From Anaeramoeba ignava (Eukaryota; Metamonada; Anaeramoebidae): DNA of 64,000 nt. Each line of letters begins with the position of its first letter. The stretch's first letter is position 1. The position numbers and the translations under genes are program-made. The notes beneath the pieces were generated by a model, which searched no databases, was not told where the DNA came from, and saw only the letters and a program-made list of their open reading frames with translations. Shown piece by piece: positions 38,162 to 51,650 of the stretch. The stretch covers positions 43,931 to 107,930 of the forward strand of contig JAPDFW010000145.1 in the NCBI GenBank assembly GCA_028826165.1, written 5' to 3'.

Positions 38162-38415
38162 TTGAATTTAAAACAAATATTTATTTCTTTTGGTTATTTT
38201 TCTTTTTTCTTTTTTTTTCATTTTCAATTACATTTTCAATTACATTTTCAATTACATTTTCAATTACATTTTCAATTACATTTTCAATTACATTTTCAAT
38301 TATATTTTCAATTACATTTTCAATTTCATTTTCAATTACATTTTCAATTACATTTTCAATTACATTTTCAATTTCATTTTCAATTACATTTTCAATTACA
38401 TTTTCAATTTTAATT
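38162..38415 (+). repeat. Module M array 4
   Basis: Leader lacking one AAAT (AAAACAAATATTTATTTCTT) plus about 16 units. The same leader deletion is seen in M array 6. Confidence 0.93.
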
Positions 38416-39094
38416 TATATTTTGTAAACAATTTAATAAATATTTTTAATTGTAATTTATTTTATTTTCATTTTATTTTGTGTGTAAATGAATTTTGAAA
38501 AAAATCAAAAAAAATAAAATTAATAAAATAAATAAAAAATAAATTTTGAAAATAATAATTGAATTATTAATAAAATAAAAAATATTAGAATTAATTAATT
38601 AATTAATTATAAATCAAAATTTATTATTATTAATAATTAAAATAAATAAATTTGAAATGAAAAATAATAAATAAAAAATGAATATTAATTATATTATATA
38701 AATATAATGAATGAATATATAATTAATAAAATATATAATAATAAATATCAATCCAAAATATATATAATATAAAATGTTTAAAAATAAAAATAAATTTTTA
38801 AAAGTATAAATCAAAATAAATAATATTTTTTTATCAACTTTATTTCAATTTATATAAATATAAATCAAAAAAATAAAAAAATCAAATTTTATTCTAATTT
38901 ATATATTTTAAACATTTTTCAATAATAAATATTAAATCAAAATATATATTCAAAATTAATATAATAATGGAATCAAATTTATTATCAATATTATATTAAT
39001 AAATAATATAATAAATATAATATAAGAATAATAAATATATTAATAAAAATATATTTTATTAAATATTCTTTTTTTGGATTTGATTTTTATTTTG
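38416..39094 (+). repeat. Module C copy 13 (3'-truncated)
   Basis: Third copy ending at the GATTTTTATTTTG breakpoint. Confidence 0.88.
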
Positions 39095-39870
39095 AATTTA
39101 ATTTGAATTTGATTTGAATTTAATTTGAATTTTAATTTGAATTTAATTTATTTTAAATATAATTTATTTTAATTTCATTTACAATTTAATTTATTTTAAA
39201 TATAATTTAATTTCATTTTCAATTCATTTTCATTTTAATTTAGATTTGAATTTGATTTGGATTTAATTTGAATTTAATTTAATTTGAATTTAATTTGATT
39301 TTGAATTTAATTTGAATTTAATTTGATTTGAATTTAATTTGAATTTAATTTGATTTGAATTTAATTTGATTTGAATTTAATTTGAATTTAATTTGAATTT
39401 GATTTGATTTTGAATTTAATTTGAATTTAATTTGATTTGAATTTAATTTGAATTTGAATTTGAATTTGATTTGAATTTAATTTGAATTTGATTTGAATTT
39501 AATTTGAATTTAATTTGAATTTGATTTGAATTTAATTTGAATTTGAATTTAATTTAATTTAATTTGAATTTAAATTTAATTTAATTTGAATTTGAATTTG
39601 AATTTGAATTTGAGTTTAATTTGAATTTAATTTGAATTTAATTTAATTTAATTTAAATTTTCAATTTAATTTGAATTTAATTTGAATTTGATTTGATTTT
39701 GATTTGAATTTAATTTGAATTTGATTTGATTTTGATTTGAATTTAATTTGAATTTAATTTGAATTTGATTTGATTTTGATTTGAATTTAATTTGAATTTG
39801 AATTTAATTTGATTTGAATTTAATTTGAATTTGAATTTTTATTTGAATTTAATTTGAATTTGAATTTGAT
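39095..39870 (+). repeat. Module D array 12 with embedded C end fragment
   Basis: Long D array (~780 bp) holding, at about 39144-39240, the last ~95 bp of module C (TTTATTTTAAATATAATTTA repeated, then TTTCATTTTC) between D repeats. Confidence 0.87.
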
Positions 39871-40296
39871 TTGAATTTAAAACAAATAAATATTTATTTC
39901 TTTTGTTTATTTTTCTTTTTTCTTTTTTTTTCATTTTCAATTACATTTTCAATTATATTTTCAATTACATTTTCAATTACATTTTCAATTACATTTTCAA
40001 TTACATTTTCAATTACATTTTCAATTACATTTTCAATTACATTTTCAATTACATTTTCAATTACATTTTCAATTACATTTTCAATTACATTTTCAATTAC
40101 ATTTTCAATTACATTTTCAATTACATTTTCAATTACATTTTCAATTACATTTTCAATTACATTTTCAATTACATTTTCAATTTCATTTTCATTTCATTTT
40201 CAATTACATTTTCAATTACATTTTCAATTACATTTTCAATTACATTTTCAATTACATTTTCAATTACATTTTCAATTACATTTTCAATTTCAATTT
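39871..40296 (+). repeat. Module M array 5
   Basis: Leader plus about 30 very uniform ATTTTCAATTAC units with one ATTTTCATTTC interruption near 40186. Confidence 0.94.
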
Positions 40297-41108
40297 ATAT
40301 TTTGTAAACAATTTAATAAATATTTTTAATTGTAATTTATTTTATTTTCATTTTATTTTGTGTGTAAATGAATTTTGAAAAAATCAAAAAAAATAAAATT
40401 AATAAAATAAAAAATAAATTTTGAAAATAATAATTGAATTATTAATAAAATAAAAAATATTAGAATTAATTAATTAATTAATTATAAATGAAAATTTATT
40501 ATTATTAATTATTAAAATAAATAAATTTGAAATGAAAAATAATAAATAAAAAATGAATATTAATTATATTATATAAATATAATGAATGAATATATAATTA
40601 ATAAATATATAATAATAAATATCAATTCAAAATATATATAATGTAAAATGTTTAAAAAATAAAAATAAATTTTTAAAAGTATAAATCAAAATAAATAATA
40701 TTTTTTTTATCAACTTTATTTCAATTTATATAAATATAAATCAAAAAAAAATAAAAAAAATCAAATTTTATTCTAATCTATATATTTTAAACATTTTCAA
40801 TAATAAATATTAAATCAAAATATATATTCAAAATTAATATAATAATGGAATCAAATTTATTATCAATATTATATTAATAAATAATATAATAAATATAATA
40901 TCAGAATAATAAATATATTAATAAAAATATATTTTATTAAATAGTCTTTTTGGATTTGATTTTTATTTTGTAATTCTTTTTATATTTTTAGAATAATTAT
41001 TTATTTATTTTCATTTATTATTTTATTCAAAATTTCATTTTAATTTCATTTACAATTTAATTTATTTTAAATATAATTTAATTTCATTTTCATTTTCATT
41101 TTCATTTT
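40297..41108 (+). repeat. Module C copy 14
   Basis: Full-length copy leading into H copy 3. Confidence 0.9.
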
Positions 41109-41848
41109 GAATTTAATTTAGATTTGAATTATAAAATAAATGAAATTAAATTGAATTAATAATTAATTAATATTAAATAAATATTCTATTTATATTCATT
41201 ATTATTAATAATAACTATTTATATATCTATTCATTTTATTTGATTTATTTATTTGATTTATTTGATTTATTCTTTATTCATTAATCTCATTTTAAATTAA
41301 TTTATTGAAAATTTTGTAACAAAAATAAATAAATAAATAAAAGATATTTTGAATTGAAATTAATCAAAAATATAATTAAAAGTTGTTTAATTTAATTTAA
41401 TTTAATTTAATTTAATTTAATTTAATTTAATAAAAAAGATAAAAAGTATTTTTTTTGAAATGGAGAAAATAAAATTATAAATTAAAAAGGAGAAAAAAAA
41501 TAGAAAAGATAAAAAGTATTTTTTTGAAAAGATAAAAAGTATTTTTTTGAAAAGATAAAAAGTATTTTTTTGAAATGGAGAAAATATAAAAAAATAAAAG
41601 GAGAAAAAAAATAAATATAAAATTGATAATTGTTTTAATTATTTTTATTTCTTTATTATTTTATTATTTTATTATTTTATTATTCTTTTATCAAAAATAT
41701 AAATAATATTTATAAATAATAATTTAATTTTAATTTCAAAAAAATAATTAATCTATAAAATATTAAATAATAATTAATATTAATATTAATTCAATTATAT
41801 TCAATTTTCAACTTAAAATTTAATTTAATTTAATTTTCAATTTCAATT
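41109..41848 (+). repeat. Module H copy 3
   Basis: Standard H copy with a longer (TTTAA)n run at about 41388-41430 and three GATAAAAAGTATTTTTTTGA repeats. Confidence 0.9.
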
Positions 41849-42340
41849 TATATTTTGTAAACAATTTAATAAATATTTTTAATTGTAATTTATTTTATTT
41901 TCATTTTATTTTGTGTGTAAATAAATTTTGAAAAAATCAAAAAAAATAAAATTAATAAAATAAATAAAAAATAAATTTTGAAAATAATAATTGAATTATT
42001 AATAAAATAAAAAATATTAGAATTAATTAATTAATTAATTATAAATGAAAATTTATTATTATTAATTATTAAAATAAATAAATTTGAAATGGAAAATAAT
42101 AAATAAAAAATGAATATTAATTATATTATATAAATATAATAAATGAATATATAATTAATAAATATATAATAATAAATATCAATTCAAAATATATATAATG
42201 TAAAATGTTTAAAAAATAAAAATAAATTTTTAAAAGTATAAATCAAAATAAATAATATTTTTTTTATCAACTTTATTTCAATTTATATAAATATAAATCA
42301 AAAAAAAAATAAAAAAAAATCAAATTTTATTCTAATTTAT
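41849..42340 (+). repeat. Module C copy 15 (cut by the GC-rich island)
   Basis: Normal C sequence up to ATTCTAATTTAT, then abruptly replaced by an A-rich tract and the island. The rest of this copy does not resume on the far side. Confidence 0.88.
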
Positions 42341-42720
42341 AAAAGAAAAAAAAAGAAAAAAATAAAAATAAAAAAAATAAATAAATAAAAGTGAATAGTG
42401 CCCGCCTCCCTCCCCGTTAACACCGACTTACAGCCGTTGTTACCAACCCTCAGGGTTGTCAAACCTCGATATTCGAAATGTCTTGTATGTTGTTTTGGAA
42501 TTACAAACTGAGATTTGTCAAACAAGTCTTTCATATGGATTTATTTATTTGTTTATTCGAAAGGAATCCTTTCTCATTAAATAAATCCTATTCGGATTTG
42601 TTTGACAAATCTCAGTTTGTCAAAACACATACTCGCTTTCGCTCGGTTGCTCCTCTTACCCCCCTTTCACTAGTTCTCCCCCCGTTCCCCTCACTAATAT
42701 GTGTTTGTAAGTGATATACT
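42341..42720. mobile_element. Unclassified GC-rich island with long foldback
   Basis: An A-rich run (42341-42390) is followed by ~330 bp of ordinary base composition: GCCCGCCTCCCTCCCCG, AACCCTCAGGGTT (a small palindrome), a long hairpin centred near 42562, then CTCGCTTTCGCTCGG and C-rich text ending CTTACC. Short open frames on both strands overlap the palindrome and match nothing I recognise. A foldback/MITE-type insertion is most likely. No target duplication is visible because the right flank does not resume module C. Confidence 0.5.
42503..42620. repeat. Nested inverted repeat (hairpin) in the island
   Basis: Perfect 23-bp arms at 42503-42525 and 42598-42620 (ACAAACTGAGATTTGTCAAA at the outer side), inner 11-bp arms at 42537-42547 and 42578-42588, and AAAGGA/TCCTTT at the tip. 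Weaker pairing extends outward to about 42486 and 42633. Confidence 0.85.
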
Positions 42721-43445
42721 TACCTCTTTATATCTTGAAAAATGGGTTGAAAATGGAGAATATTTATTTTCAATTTTTTGTAAAAGTATTATCAATTATG
42801 GAAAAAAAATTTATTAAAAAAAAACAAAAAGAATTGTTTTTATTTATTTATTTACAACAGAATGTAATTTAGATTTATTTTTCAATGAATTTATTTTATT
42901 AAATATCTTTTTTTTTCATTTATAAATCATTAAGAAAAGAAATGAAAATATTTTATTTTATTTTCCAACATTAAAATATTATAAATTAATGAATAAATAA
43001 TCAAATTATTATTATTATTACTTCTAATATATAATTAATAAATATAAATCAAAAAGAAAAATGAAAAAATAAAATCAAAATATATATTACAAACATTTTT
43101 CAAAAATAAATATCAATTTAAATATATTCAAAATTAATATAATAATATAATCAAATTTATTATTAATATTATATTAATAAATAATATAATAAATATAATA
43201 TAAGAATAATAAATATATTAATAAAAATATATTTTATTAAATATTCTTTTAAATATTCTTTTGGAATAATTAATATTTATTTTGATTTCATTTCTTTTTG
43301 AAATTTCATTTTCATTTTCAATTTCAATTTTGATTTACAATTAAATTTATTTTTAATCAATTTTGAATTTTGAATTTTAAAATTTAAATTAAATATTTAC
43401 ATCTATTTATTATACTTAATTTATTTATTCATTTTATTTTAAATT
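42721..43445 (+). repeat. Diverged relic region, partly module C
   Basis: AT-rich sequence that does not match the standard modules until ~43075. From there to ~43265 it is a clearly diverged C copy (ACATTTTTCAAAAATAAATA, then TAATATAATAATATAATC). The rest (42721-43075 and 43266-43445) is AT-rich with no ORF, tandem repeat or gene that I can support. It may be an older, non-homogenised piece exposed by the insertion. Confidence 0.6.
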
Positions 43446-44150
43446 AAATAAAATAAAAAATATTAGAATTAATTAATTAATTAATTAATTATAAATCAAA
43501 ATTTATTATTATTAATTATTAAAATAAATAAATTTGAAATGAAAAAAATAATAAAATAAAAATGAATATTAATTATATTATATAAATATAATGAATGAAT
43601 ATATAATTAATAAATATGTAATAATAGATATCAATTCAAAATATATATAATGTAAAATGTTTAAAAATAAAAATAAATTTTTAAAAGTATAAATCAAAAT
43701 AAATAATATTTTTTTATCAACTTTATTTCAATTTATATAAATATAAATCAAAAAAAAAAAAATCAAATTTTATTCCAATTTATATATTTTAAACATTTTC
43801 AATAATAAATATTAAATCAAAATATATATTCAAAATTAATATAATAATGTAATCAAATTTATTATCAATATTATATTAATAAATAATATAATAAATATAA
43901 TATAAGAATAATAAATATATTAATAAAAATATATTTTATTAAATATTCTTTTTTTTGGATTTGATTTTTATTTTGTAATTCTTTTTATATTTTTTAGAAT
44001 AATTATTTATTTATTTTCATTTATTATTTTATTCAAAATTTAATTTTAACTTCATTTACAATTTAATTTATTTTAAATATAATTTAATTTCATTTTCAAT
44101 TCATTTTCAATTTCATTTTCAATTTCATTTTATTTTCAATTTCAATTTAT
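43446..44150 (+). repeat. Module C copy 16 (5'-truncated)
   Basis: Begins inside the module at AAAATATTAGAATTAATTAA, missing roughly the first 150 bp, then runs normally to the exit. Confidence 0.87.
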
Positions 44151-44257
44151 TTTGATTTTAATTTGGATTTAATTTCAATTTGAATTTGAATTTAATTTGA
44201 TTTGAATTTGATTTGAATTTGATTTGAATTTGAATTTAATTTGATTTTGAATTTGAA
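44151..44257 (+). repeat. Module D array 13
   Basis: About 100 bp of D units before linker E. Confidence 0.85.
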
Positions 44258-44376
44258 TTCATTTAAATTTTCAATTTAGATTACAATCAACTTTACATAA
44301 TAAATAAACACAAAAAAAAATCAATCAATATTCATTTCTGATTTTTATTTTGATTTTTCTTATTATTATTTTGAAT
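44258..44376 (+). repeat. Module E copy 6
   Basis: Standard linker with the TTTTGAATTAAATTTACAAT exit. Confidence 0.88.
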
Positions 44377-45878
44377 TAAATTTACAATTAAATTACATTC
44401 AATTTACAATTAAATTACATTCAATTTACAATTAAATTACATTCAATTTACAATTAAATTACATTCAATTTACAATTAAATTACATTCAATTTACAATTA
44501 AATTACATTCAATTTACAATTAAATTACATTCAATTTACAATTAAATTACATTCAATTTACAATTAAATTAAATCAATTTACAATTAAATTAAATAAATA
44601 TAATTCAATTTACAATTAAATTAAATAAATTAATTCAATTTACAATTAAATTAAATAAATAAATTCAATTTACAATTAAATCAAATAAATAAATTCAATT
44701 TACAATTAAATTAAATAAATTCAATTCAATTTACAATTAAATTAAATAAATTCAATTCAATTTACAATTAAATTAATAATTAATTCAATTTACAATTAAA
44801 TTAAATTAAATTCAATTCAATTTACAATTAAATTAAATTAAATTCAATTCAATTTACAATTAAATTAAATTAAATTCAATTCAATTTACAATTAAATTAA
44901 ATTAAATTAAATTCAATTCAATTTACAATTAAATTAAATTAAATTCAATTCAATTTACAATTAAATTAAATTAAATTCAATTCAATTTACAATTAAATTA
45001 AATTAAATTCAATTCAATTTACAATTAAATTAAATTAAATTCAATTCAATTTACAATTAAATTAAATTAAATTCAATTCAATTCAATTTACAATTAAATT
45101 AAATTAAATTAAATTCAATTCAATTTACAATTAAATTAAATAAATTCAATTCAATTTACAATTAAATTAAATAAATTCAATTCAATTTACAATTAAATTA
45201 AATAAATTCAATTCAATTTACAATTAAATCAATAATTAATTCAATTTACAATTAAATCAAATAACAATTTAATTCAATTTACAATTAAATTAAATAAATA
45301 ATTCAATTTACAATTAAATTAAATAAATTCAATTCAATTTACAATTAAATTAATAAATAATTCAATTTACAATTAAATTAAATAAATAAATAATTCAATT
45401 TACAATTAAATTAAATAACAATTTAATTCAATTTACAATTAAATTAAATAAATTCAATTCAATTTACAATTAAATTAAATAAATAAATAATTCAATTTAC
45501 AATTAAATTAAATCAAATAAATATAATTCAATTTACAATTAAATTAAATAAATTCAATTCAATTTACAATTAAATTAAATAAATTCAATTCAATTTACAA
45601 TTAAATTAAATAAATTCAATTCAATTTACAATTAAATTAAATAAATTCAATTCAATTTACAATTAAATTAAATAAATTCAATTCAATTTACAATTAAATT
45701 AAATAAATTCAATTCAATTTACAATTAAATTAAATAAATTCAATTCAATTTACAATTAAATTAAATAAATTCAATTCAATTTACAATTAAATTAAATAAA
45801 TTCAATTTACAATTAAATTAAATAAATTCAATTTACAATTAAATTAAATAAATTCAATTTACAATTAAATTAAATAAA
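44377..45878 (+). repeat. Module A satellite array 7
   Basis: Opens with about nine identical short units (spacer TACATT), then units with a doubled TTCAATTCAATT core entry; a very uniform 31-bp run occupies about 45540-45790. Clear local homogenisation. Confidence 0.95.
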
Positions 45879-46680
45879 ATTACATTTTGTTTTCATTTTA
45901 TTTATTTATTAATAAAACGAATTTATATTCAAACACTTATTTTTCAATTTAATTTGATTTTTATTTGATTTTCTTTTTTTATTTTGATTTTCAATTATTT
46001 TGAATTAAAACAGAACAAAAAGTAAATATATTTTGAATTAAGTTATTTTATTATATTTTTTGTTTGATTTAATATAAAACAATTATTTCACTTTAATTGT
46101 AAAACAAAATTGAAGTATGTTTTGAATTAATTTACAACATAATTCTATTTAATTCACATTTATTTCAATTCAAATTTATATTCAATTTCAATTATAGTTA
46201 ATTTATAAAGGAAATAAAAAGGAAATTAAAATGGGGTTGGGTTGAAGGAGCATAAGGGGATTAATAATAATTTATTCATAATTTATTCATAATTTAATTT
46301 ATTTTTTATTTTTATTTTTAATTTATGTTTTTAATTTTGAAATTTATTTTTATATTTGATATATATATTTTTAGTATTTTGTAAATTAAAATATTTATAA
46401 ATAAATATTTATTTTAATTTTTAATTTTAATTTAATTTAATTTAATTTAATTTAATTTTGTTTTTTATTAATTTAGAATTAATAATCAATTTTTAAAATA
46501 TAATATATATTTTATCTTCTTTTTCTTCTTCTTCTATTTATTTATTTATTTATTTATTTGCAATTTCATTTTCAATTTAATTTAATTTAATTTTCAATTT
46601 CATTTTCATTTTACAATTTAATTTCTATTTTCATTTTAATTTTCAATTTAATTTAATTTTAATTCAATTTAATTCATATT
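45879..46680 (+). repeat. Module P copy 7
   Basis: Full copy. The G islet at 46233-46259 has the third run broken (GGAG). The hairpin left arm is mutated (ACTTTAATT). Confidence 0.9.
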
Positions 46681-47505
46681 TTATATTTTATAAACAATTA
46701 AATAAATATTTTTAATTGTAATTTATTTTATTTTCATTTTATTTTGTGTGTAAATGAATTTTGAAAAAAATCAAAAAAAATAAAATTAATAAAATAAATA
46801 AAAATAAATTTTGAAAATAATAATTGAATTATTAATAAAATAAAAAATATTAGAATTAATTAATTAATTAATTATAAATGAAAATTTATTATTATTAATT
46901 ATTAAAATAAATAAATTTGAAATGAAAAATAATAAATAAAAATGAATATTAATTATATTATATAAATATAAATAATGAATATGTAATTAATAAATATATA
47001 ATAATAAATATCAATTCAAAATATATATAATATAAAATGTTTAAAAATAAAAATAAATTTTTAAAAGTATAAATCAAAATAAATAATATTTTTTTATCAA
47101 CTTTATTTCAATTTATATAAATATAAATCAAAAATAAAAATCTAATTTTATTCCAATTTATAAATTTTAAACATTTTTCAATAATAAATATTAAATCAAA
47201 ATATATATTCAAAATTAATATAATAATGGAATCAAATTTATTATTAATATTATATTAATAAATAATATAATAAATATAATATCAGAATAATAAATATATT
47301 AATAAAAATATATTTTATTAAATATTCTTTTTTTGGATTTGATTTTTATTTTGTAATTCTTTTTATATTTTTAGAATAATTATTTATTTATTTTCATTTA
47401 TTATTTTATTCAAAATTTCATTTTAATTTCATTTACAATTTAATTTATTTTAAATATAATTTAATTTCATTTTCATTTTCATTTTCATTTTCATTTTTCA
47501 TTTGA
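46681..47505 (+). repeat. Module C copy 17
   Basis: Full-length with a mixed entry form (ATATTTTATAAACAATTAAA), intermediate between the P-linked and M/H-linked types. Confidence 0.9.
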
Positions 47506-48257
47506 ATTTAATTTTCATTTTTATTATAAAATAAATGAAATTAAATAAAATTAATAATTAATTAATATTAAATAAATATTCTATTTATATTCATTATTAT
47601 TATTAATAACTATTTATATATCTATTCATTTTATTTGATTTATTTATTTGATTTATTTATTCTTTATTTATTCATTCATTCATCTCATTTTAAATTAATT
47701 TATTGAAAATTTTGTAACAAAAATAAATAAATAAATAAATAAAAGATATTTTGAATTGAAATTAATCAAAAATACAATTAAAAGTTGTTTAATTTAATTT
47801 AATTTAATTTAATTTAATTTAATTTAATTTAATTTAATTTAATTTAATTTAATTTAATAAAAAAGATAAAAAGTATTTTTTTTGAAATGGAGAAAATAAA
47901 ATTATAAATTAAAAAGGAGAAAAAAATAGAAAAGATAAAAAGTATTTTTTTAAAAAGATAAAAAGTATTTTTTTGAAATGGAGAAAATATAAAAAAATAA
48001 AAGGAGAAAAAAAATAAATATAAAATTGATAATTGTTTTAATTATTTTTATTTCTTTATTATTTTATTATTTTATTATTTTATTATTCTTTTATCAAAAA
48101 TATAAATAATATTTATAAATAATAATTTAATTTTAATTTCAAAAAAAATAATTAATCTATAAAATATTAAATAATAATTAATATTAATATTAATTCAATT
48201 ATATTCAATTTTCAACTTAAAATTTAATTTAATTTTAATTTTCATTTCAATTTCATT
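47506..48257 (+). repeat. Module H copy 4
   Basis: H copy with the longest (TTTAA)n microsatellite, about 14 units at 47788-47857, and two GATAAAAAGTATTTTTTT repeats. Confidence 0.9.
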
Positions 48258-49082
48258 TATATTTTGTAAACAATTTAATAAATATTTTTAATTGTAATTT
48301 ATTTTATTTTCATTTTATTTTGTGTATAAATGAATTTTGAAAAATCAAAAAAATAAAATTAATAAAATAAATAAAAATAAATTTTGAAAATAATAATTGA
48401 ATTATTAATAAAATAAAAATATTAAAATTAATTAATTAATTAATTATAAATGGAAATTTATTATTATTAATTATTAAAATAAATAAATTTGAAATGAAAA
48501 ATAATAAAATAAAAAATGAATATTAATTATATTATGTAAATATAACAAATGAATATATAATTAATAAATATATAATAATAAATATTAATTCAAAATATAT
48601 ATAATATAAAATGTTTAAAAATAAAAATAAATTTTTAAAAGTATAAATCAAAATAAACAATATTTTTTTATCAACTTAATTTCAATTTATATAAATATAA
48701 ATCAAAAAAAAATAAAAAAAATCAAATTTTATTCTAATTTATATATTTTAAACATTTTTCAATAATAAATATTAAATCAAAATATATATTCAAAATTAAT
48801 ATAATAATGGAATAAAATTTATTATCAATATTATATTAATAAATAATATAATAAATATAATATAAGAATAATAAATATATTAATAAAAATATATTTTATT
48901 AAATATTCTTTTTGAATTTGATTTTTATTTTGTAATTCTTTTTATATTTTTAGAATAATTATTTATTTATTTTCATTTATTATTTTATTCAAAATTTCAT
49001 TTTAATTTCATTTACAATTTAATTTATTTTAAATATAATTTAATTTCATTTTCATTTACATTTTCATTTTCATTTTCAATTT
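48258..49082 (+). repeat. Module C copy 18
   Basis: Full-length copy. Confidence 0.9.
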
Positions 49083-49131
49083 AAATTTGAATTTAATTTG
49101 AATTTAATTTAATTTCATTTTCAATTTCAAT
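49083..49131 (+). repeat. Minimal D spacer between two C copies
   Basis: About 50 bp (AAATTTGAATTTAATTTGAA and a C-exit-like TTTCATTTTC) separates C copies 18 and 19, the closest C-C junction in the window. Confidence 0.75.
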
Positions 49132-49945
49132 TTATATTTTATAAATTAAATAAATAAAATATTTTTAATTGTAATTTATTTTATTTTCATTTTATTTTGT
49201 GTGTAAATAAATTTTGAAAAATCAAAAAAAATAAAATTAATAAAATAAAAAATAAATTTTGAAAATAATAATTGAATTATTAATAAAATAAAAATATTAG
49301 AATTAATTAATTATTTAATTATGAATGAAAATTTATTATTATTAATTATTAAAATAAATAAATTTGAAATGAAAAATAATAAAATAAAAATGAATATTAA
49401 TTATATTATATAAATATAATTAATGAATATATAATTAATAAATATATAATAATAAATATCAATCCAAAATATATACATAATGTAAAATGTTTAAAAATAA
49501 AAATAAATTTTTAAAAGTATAAATCAAAATAAATAAAATATTTTTATCAACTTTATTTCAATTTATATAAATATAAATCAAAAAAAAATAAAAATCAAAT
49601 TTTATTCTAATTTATATATTTTAAACATTTTCCATAATAAATATTAAATCAAAATATATATTCAAAATTAATATAATAATGGAATCAAATTTATTATCAA
49701 TATTATATTAATAAATAATATAATAAATATAATATCAGAATAATAAATATATTAATAAAAATATATTTTATTAATTATTCTTTTTTTTGGATTTGATTTT
49801 TATTTTGTAATTCTTTTTATATTTTTTAGAATAATTATTTATTTATTTTCATTTATTATTTTATTCAAAATTTCATTTTAATTTCATTTACAATTTAATT
49901 TATTTTAAATATAATTTAATTTCATTTTCATTTTCAATTTCATTT
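49132..49945 (+). repeat. Module C copy 19
   Basis: Full-length copy with the P-type ATATTTTATAAATTAAATAA entry although no P precedes it, which suggests it derives from a P-linked C. Confidence 0.9.
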
Positions 49946-50351
49946 TAATTTAGATTTGAATTTGAATTTAATTTGAATTTAATTTGAATTTGAATTTAAT
50001 TTGATTTGAATTTAATTTGAATTTAATTTGAATTTGATTTGAATTTGAATTTAATTTGATTTGATTTTGAATTTGAATTTGAATTTGAATTTGAATTTAA
50101 TTTGAATTTGAATTTGAATTTGAATTTAATTTGAATTTAATTTAATTTAATTTGATTTGAATTTAATTTGAATTTGATTTGAATTTGAATTTAAATTTGA
50201 TTTGAATTTGAATTTAATTTGAATTTGATTTAATTTGAATTTGATTTGAATTTAATTTAAATTTAATTTGAATTTGATTTGAATTTGAATTTGAATTTAA
50301 ATATAATTTAATTTCATTTTCAATTTCATTTAAATTTGAATTTAATTTGAA
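49946..50351 (+). repeat. Module D array 14
   Basis: D array with a short C-exit fragment (AAATATAATTTAATTTCATT) at about 50300-50330 just before the M leader. Confidence 0.86.
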
Positions 50352-50834
50352 TTGAATTTAAAACAAATATTTATTTCTTTTGGTTATTTTTCTTTTTTCT
50401 TTTTTTTTTCATTTTCAATTACATTTTCAATTACATTTTCAATTACATTTTCAATTACATTTTCAATTACATTTTCAATTACATTTTCAATTACATTTTC
50501 AATTACATTTTCAATTACATTTTCAATTACATTTTCAATTACATTTTCAATTACATTTTCAATTACATTTTCAATTACATTTTCAATTACATTTTCAATT
50601 ACATTTTCAATTACATTTTCAATTACATTTTCAATTACATTTTCAATTACATTTTCAATTACATTTTCAATTACATTTTCAATTACATTTTCAATTACAT
50701 TTTCAATTACATTTTCAATTACATTTTCATTTACATTTTCAATTACATTTTCATTTACATTTTCATTTACATTTTCAATTACATTTTCAATTACATTTTC
50801 AATTACATTTTCATTTACATTTTCAATTTCAATT
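50352..50834 (+). repeat. Module M array 6
   Basis: Leader plus about 35 units, the first ~26 essentially identical. Late variants ATTTTCATTTAC alternate near 50725-50820. Carries the same shortened leader as array 4. Confidence 0.95.
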
Positions 50835-51650
50835 TATATTTTGTAAACAATTTAATAAATATTTTTAATTGTAATTTATTTTATTTTCATTTTATTTTGT
50901 GTGTAAATGAATTTTGAAAAAATCAAAAAAAATAAAATTAATAAAATAAATAAAAAATAAATTTTGAAAATAATAATTGAATTATTAATAAAATAAAAAA
51001 TATTAGAATTAATTAATTAATTAATTATAAATCAAAATTTATTATTATTAATTATTAAAATAAATAAATTTGAAATGAAAAATAATAAATAAAAAATGAA
51101 TATTAATTATATTATATAAATATAATGAATGAATATATAATTAATAAATATATAATAATAAATATCAATTCAAAATATATATAATGTAAAATGTTTAAAA
51201 AATAAAAATAAATTTTTAAAAGTATAAATCAAAATAAATAATATTTTTTTATCAACTTTATTTCAATTTATATAAATATAAATCAAAAAAAAATAAAAAA
51301 AATCAAATTTTATTCTAACTTATATATTTAAACATTTTTCAATAATAAATATTAAATCAAAATATATATTCAAAATCAATATAATAATGGAATCAAATTT
51401 ATTATCAATATTATATTAATAAATAATATAATAAATATAATATAAGAATAATAAATATATTAATAAAAATATATTTTATTAAATATTCTTTTTTTGGATT
51501 TGATTTTTTATTTTGTAATTCTTTTTATATTTTTTAGAATAATTATTTATTTATTTTCATTTATTATTTTATTCAAAATTTAATTTTAATTTCATTTACA
51601 ATTTAATTTATTTTAAATCTAATTTAATTTCATTTTCAATTTCATTTTCA
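50835..51650 (+). repeat. Module C copy 20
   Basis: Full-length copy with the AAATCTAATTTAATTT end variant. Confidence 0.9.

Noticed and set aside
42337-42714. Short frames on both strands in the GC-rich island
   Set aside because: They cross the palindrome in opposite directions, share hairpin-encoded residues (DLFDKSQFV appears in both) and show no recognisable domain.
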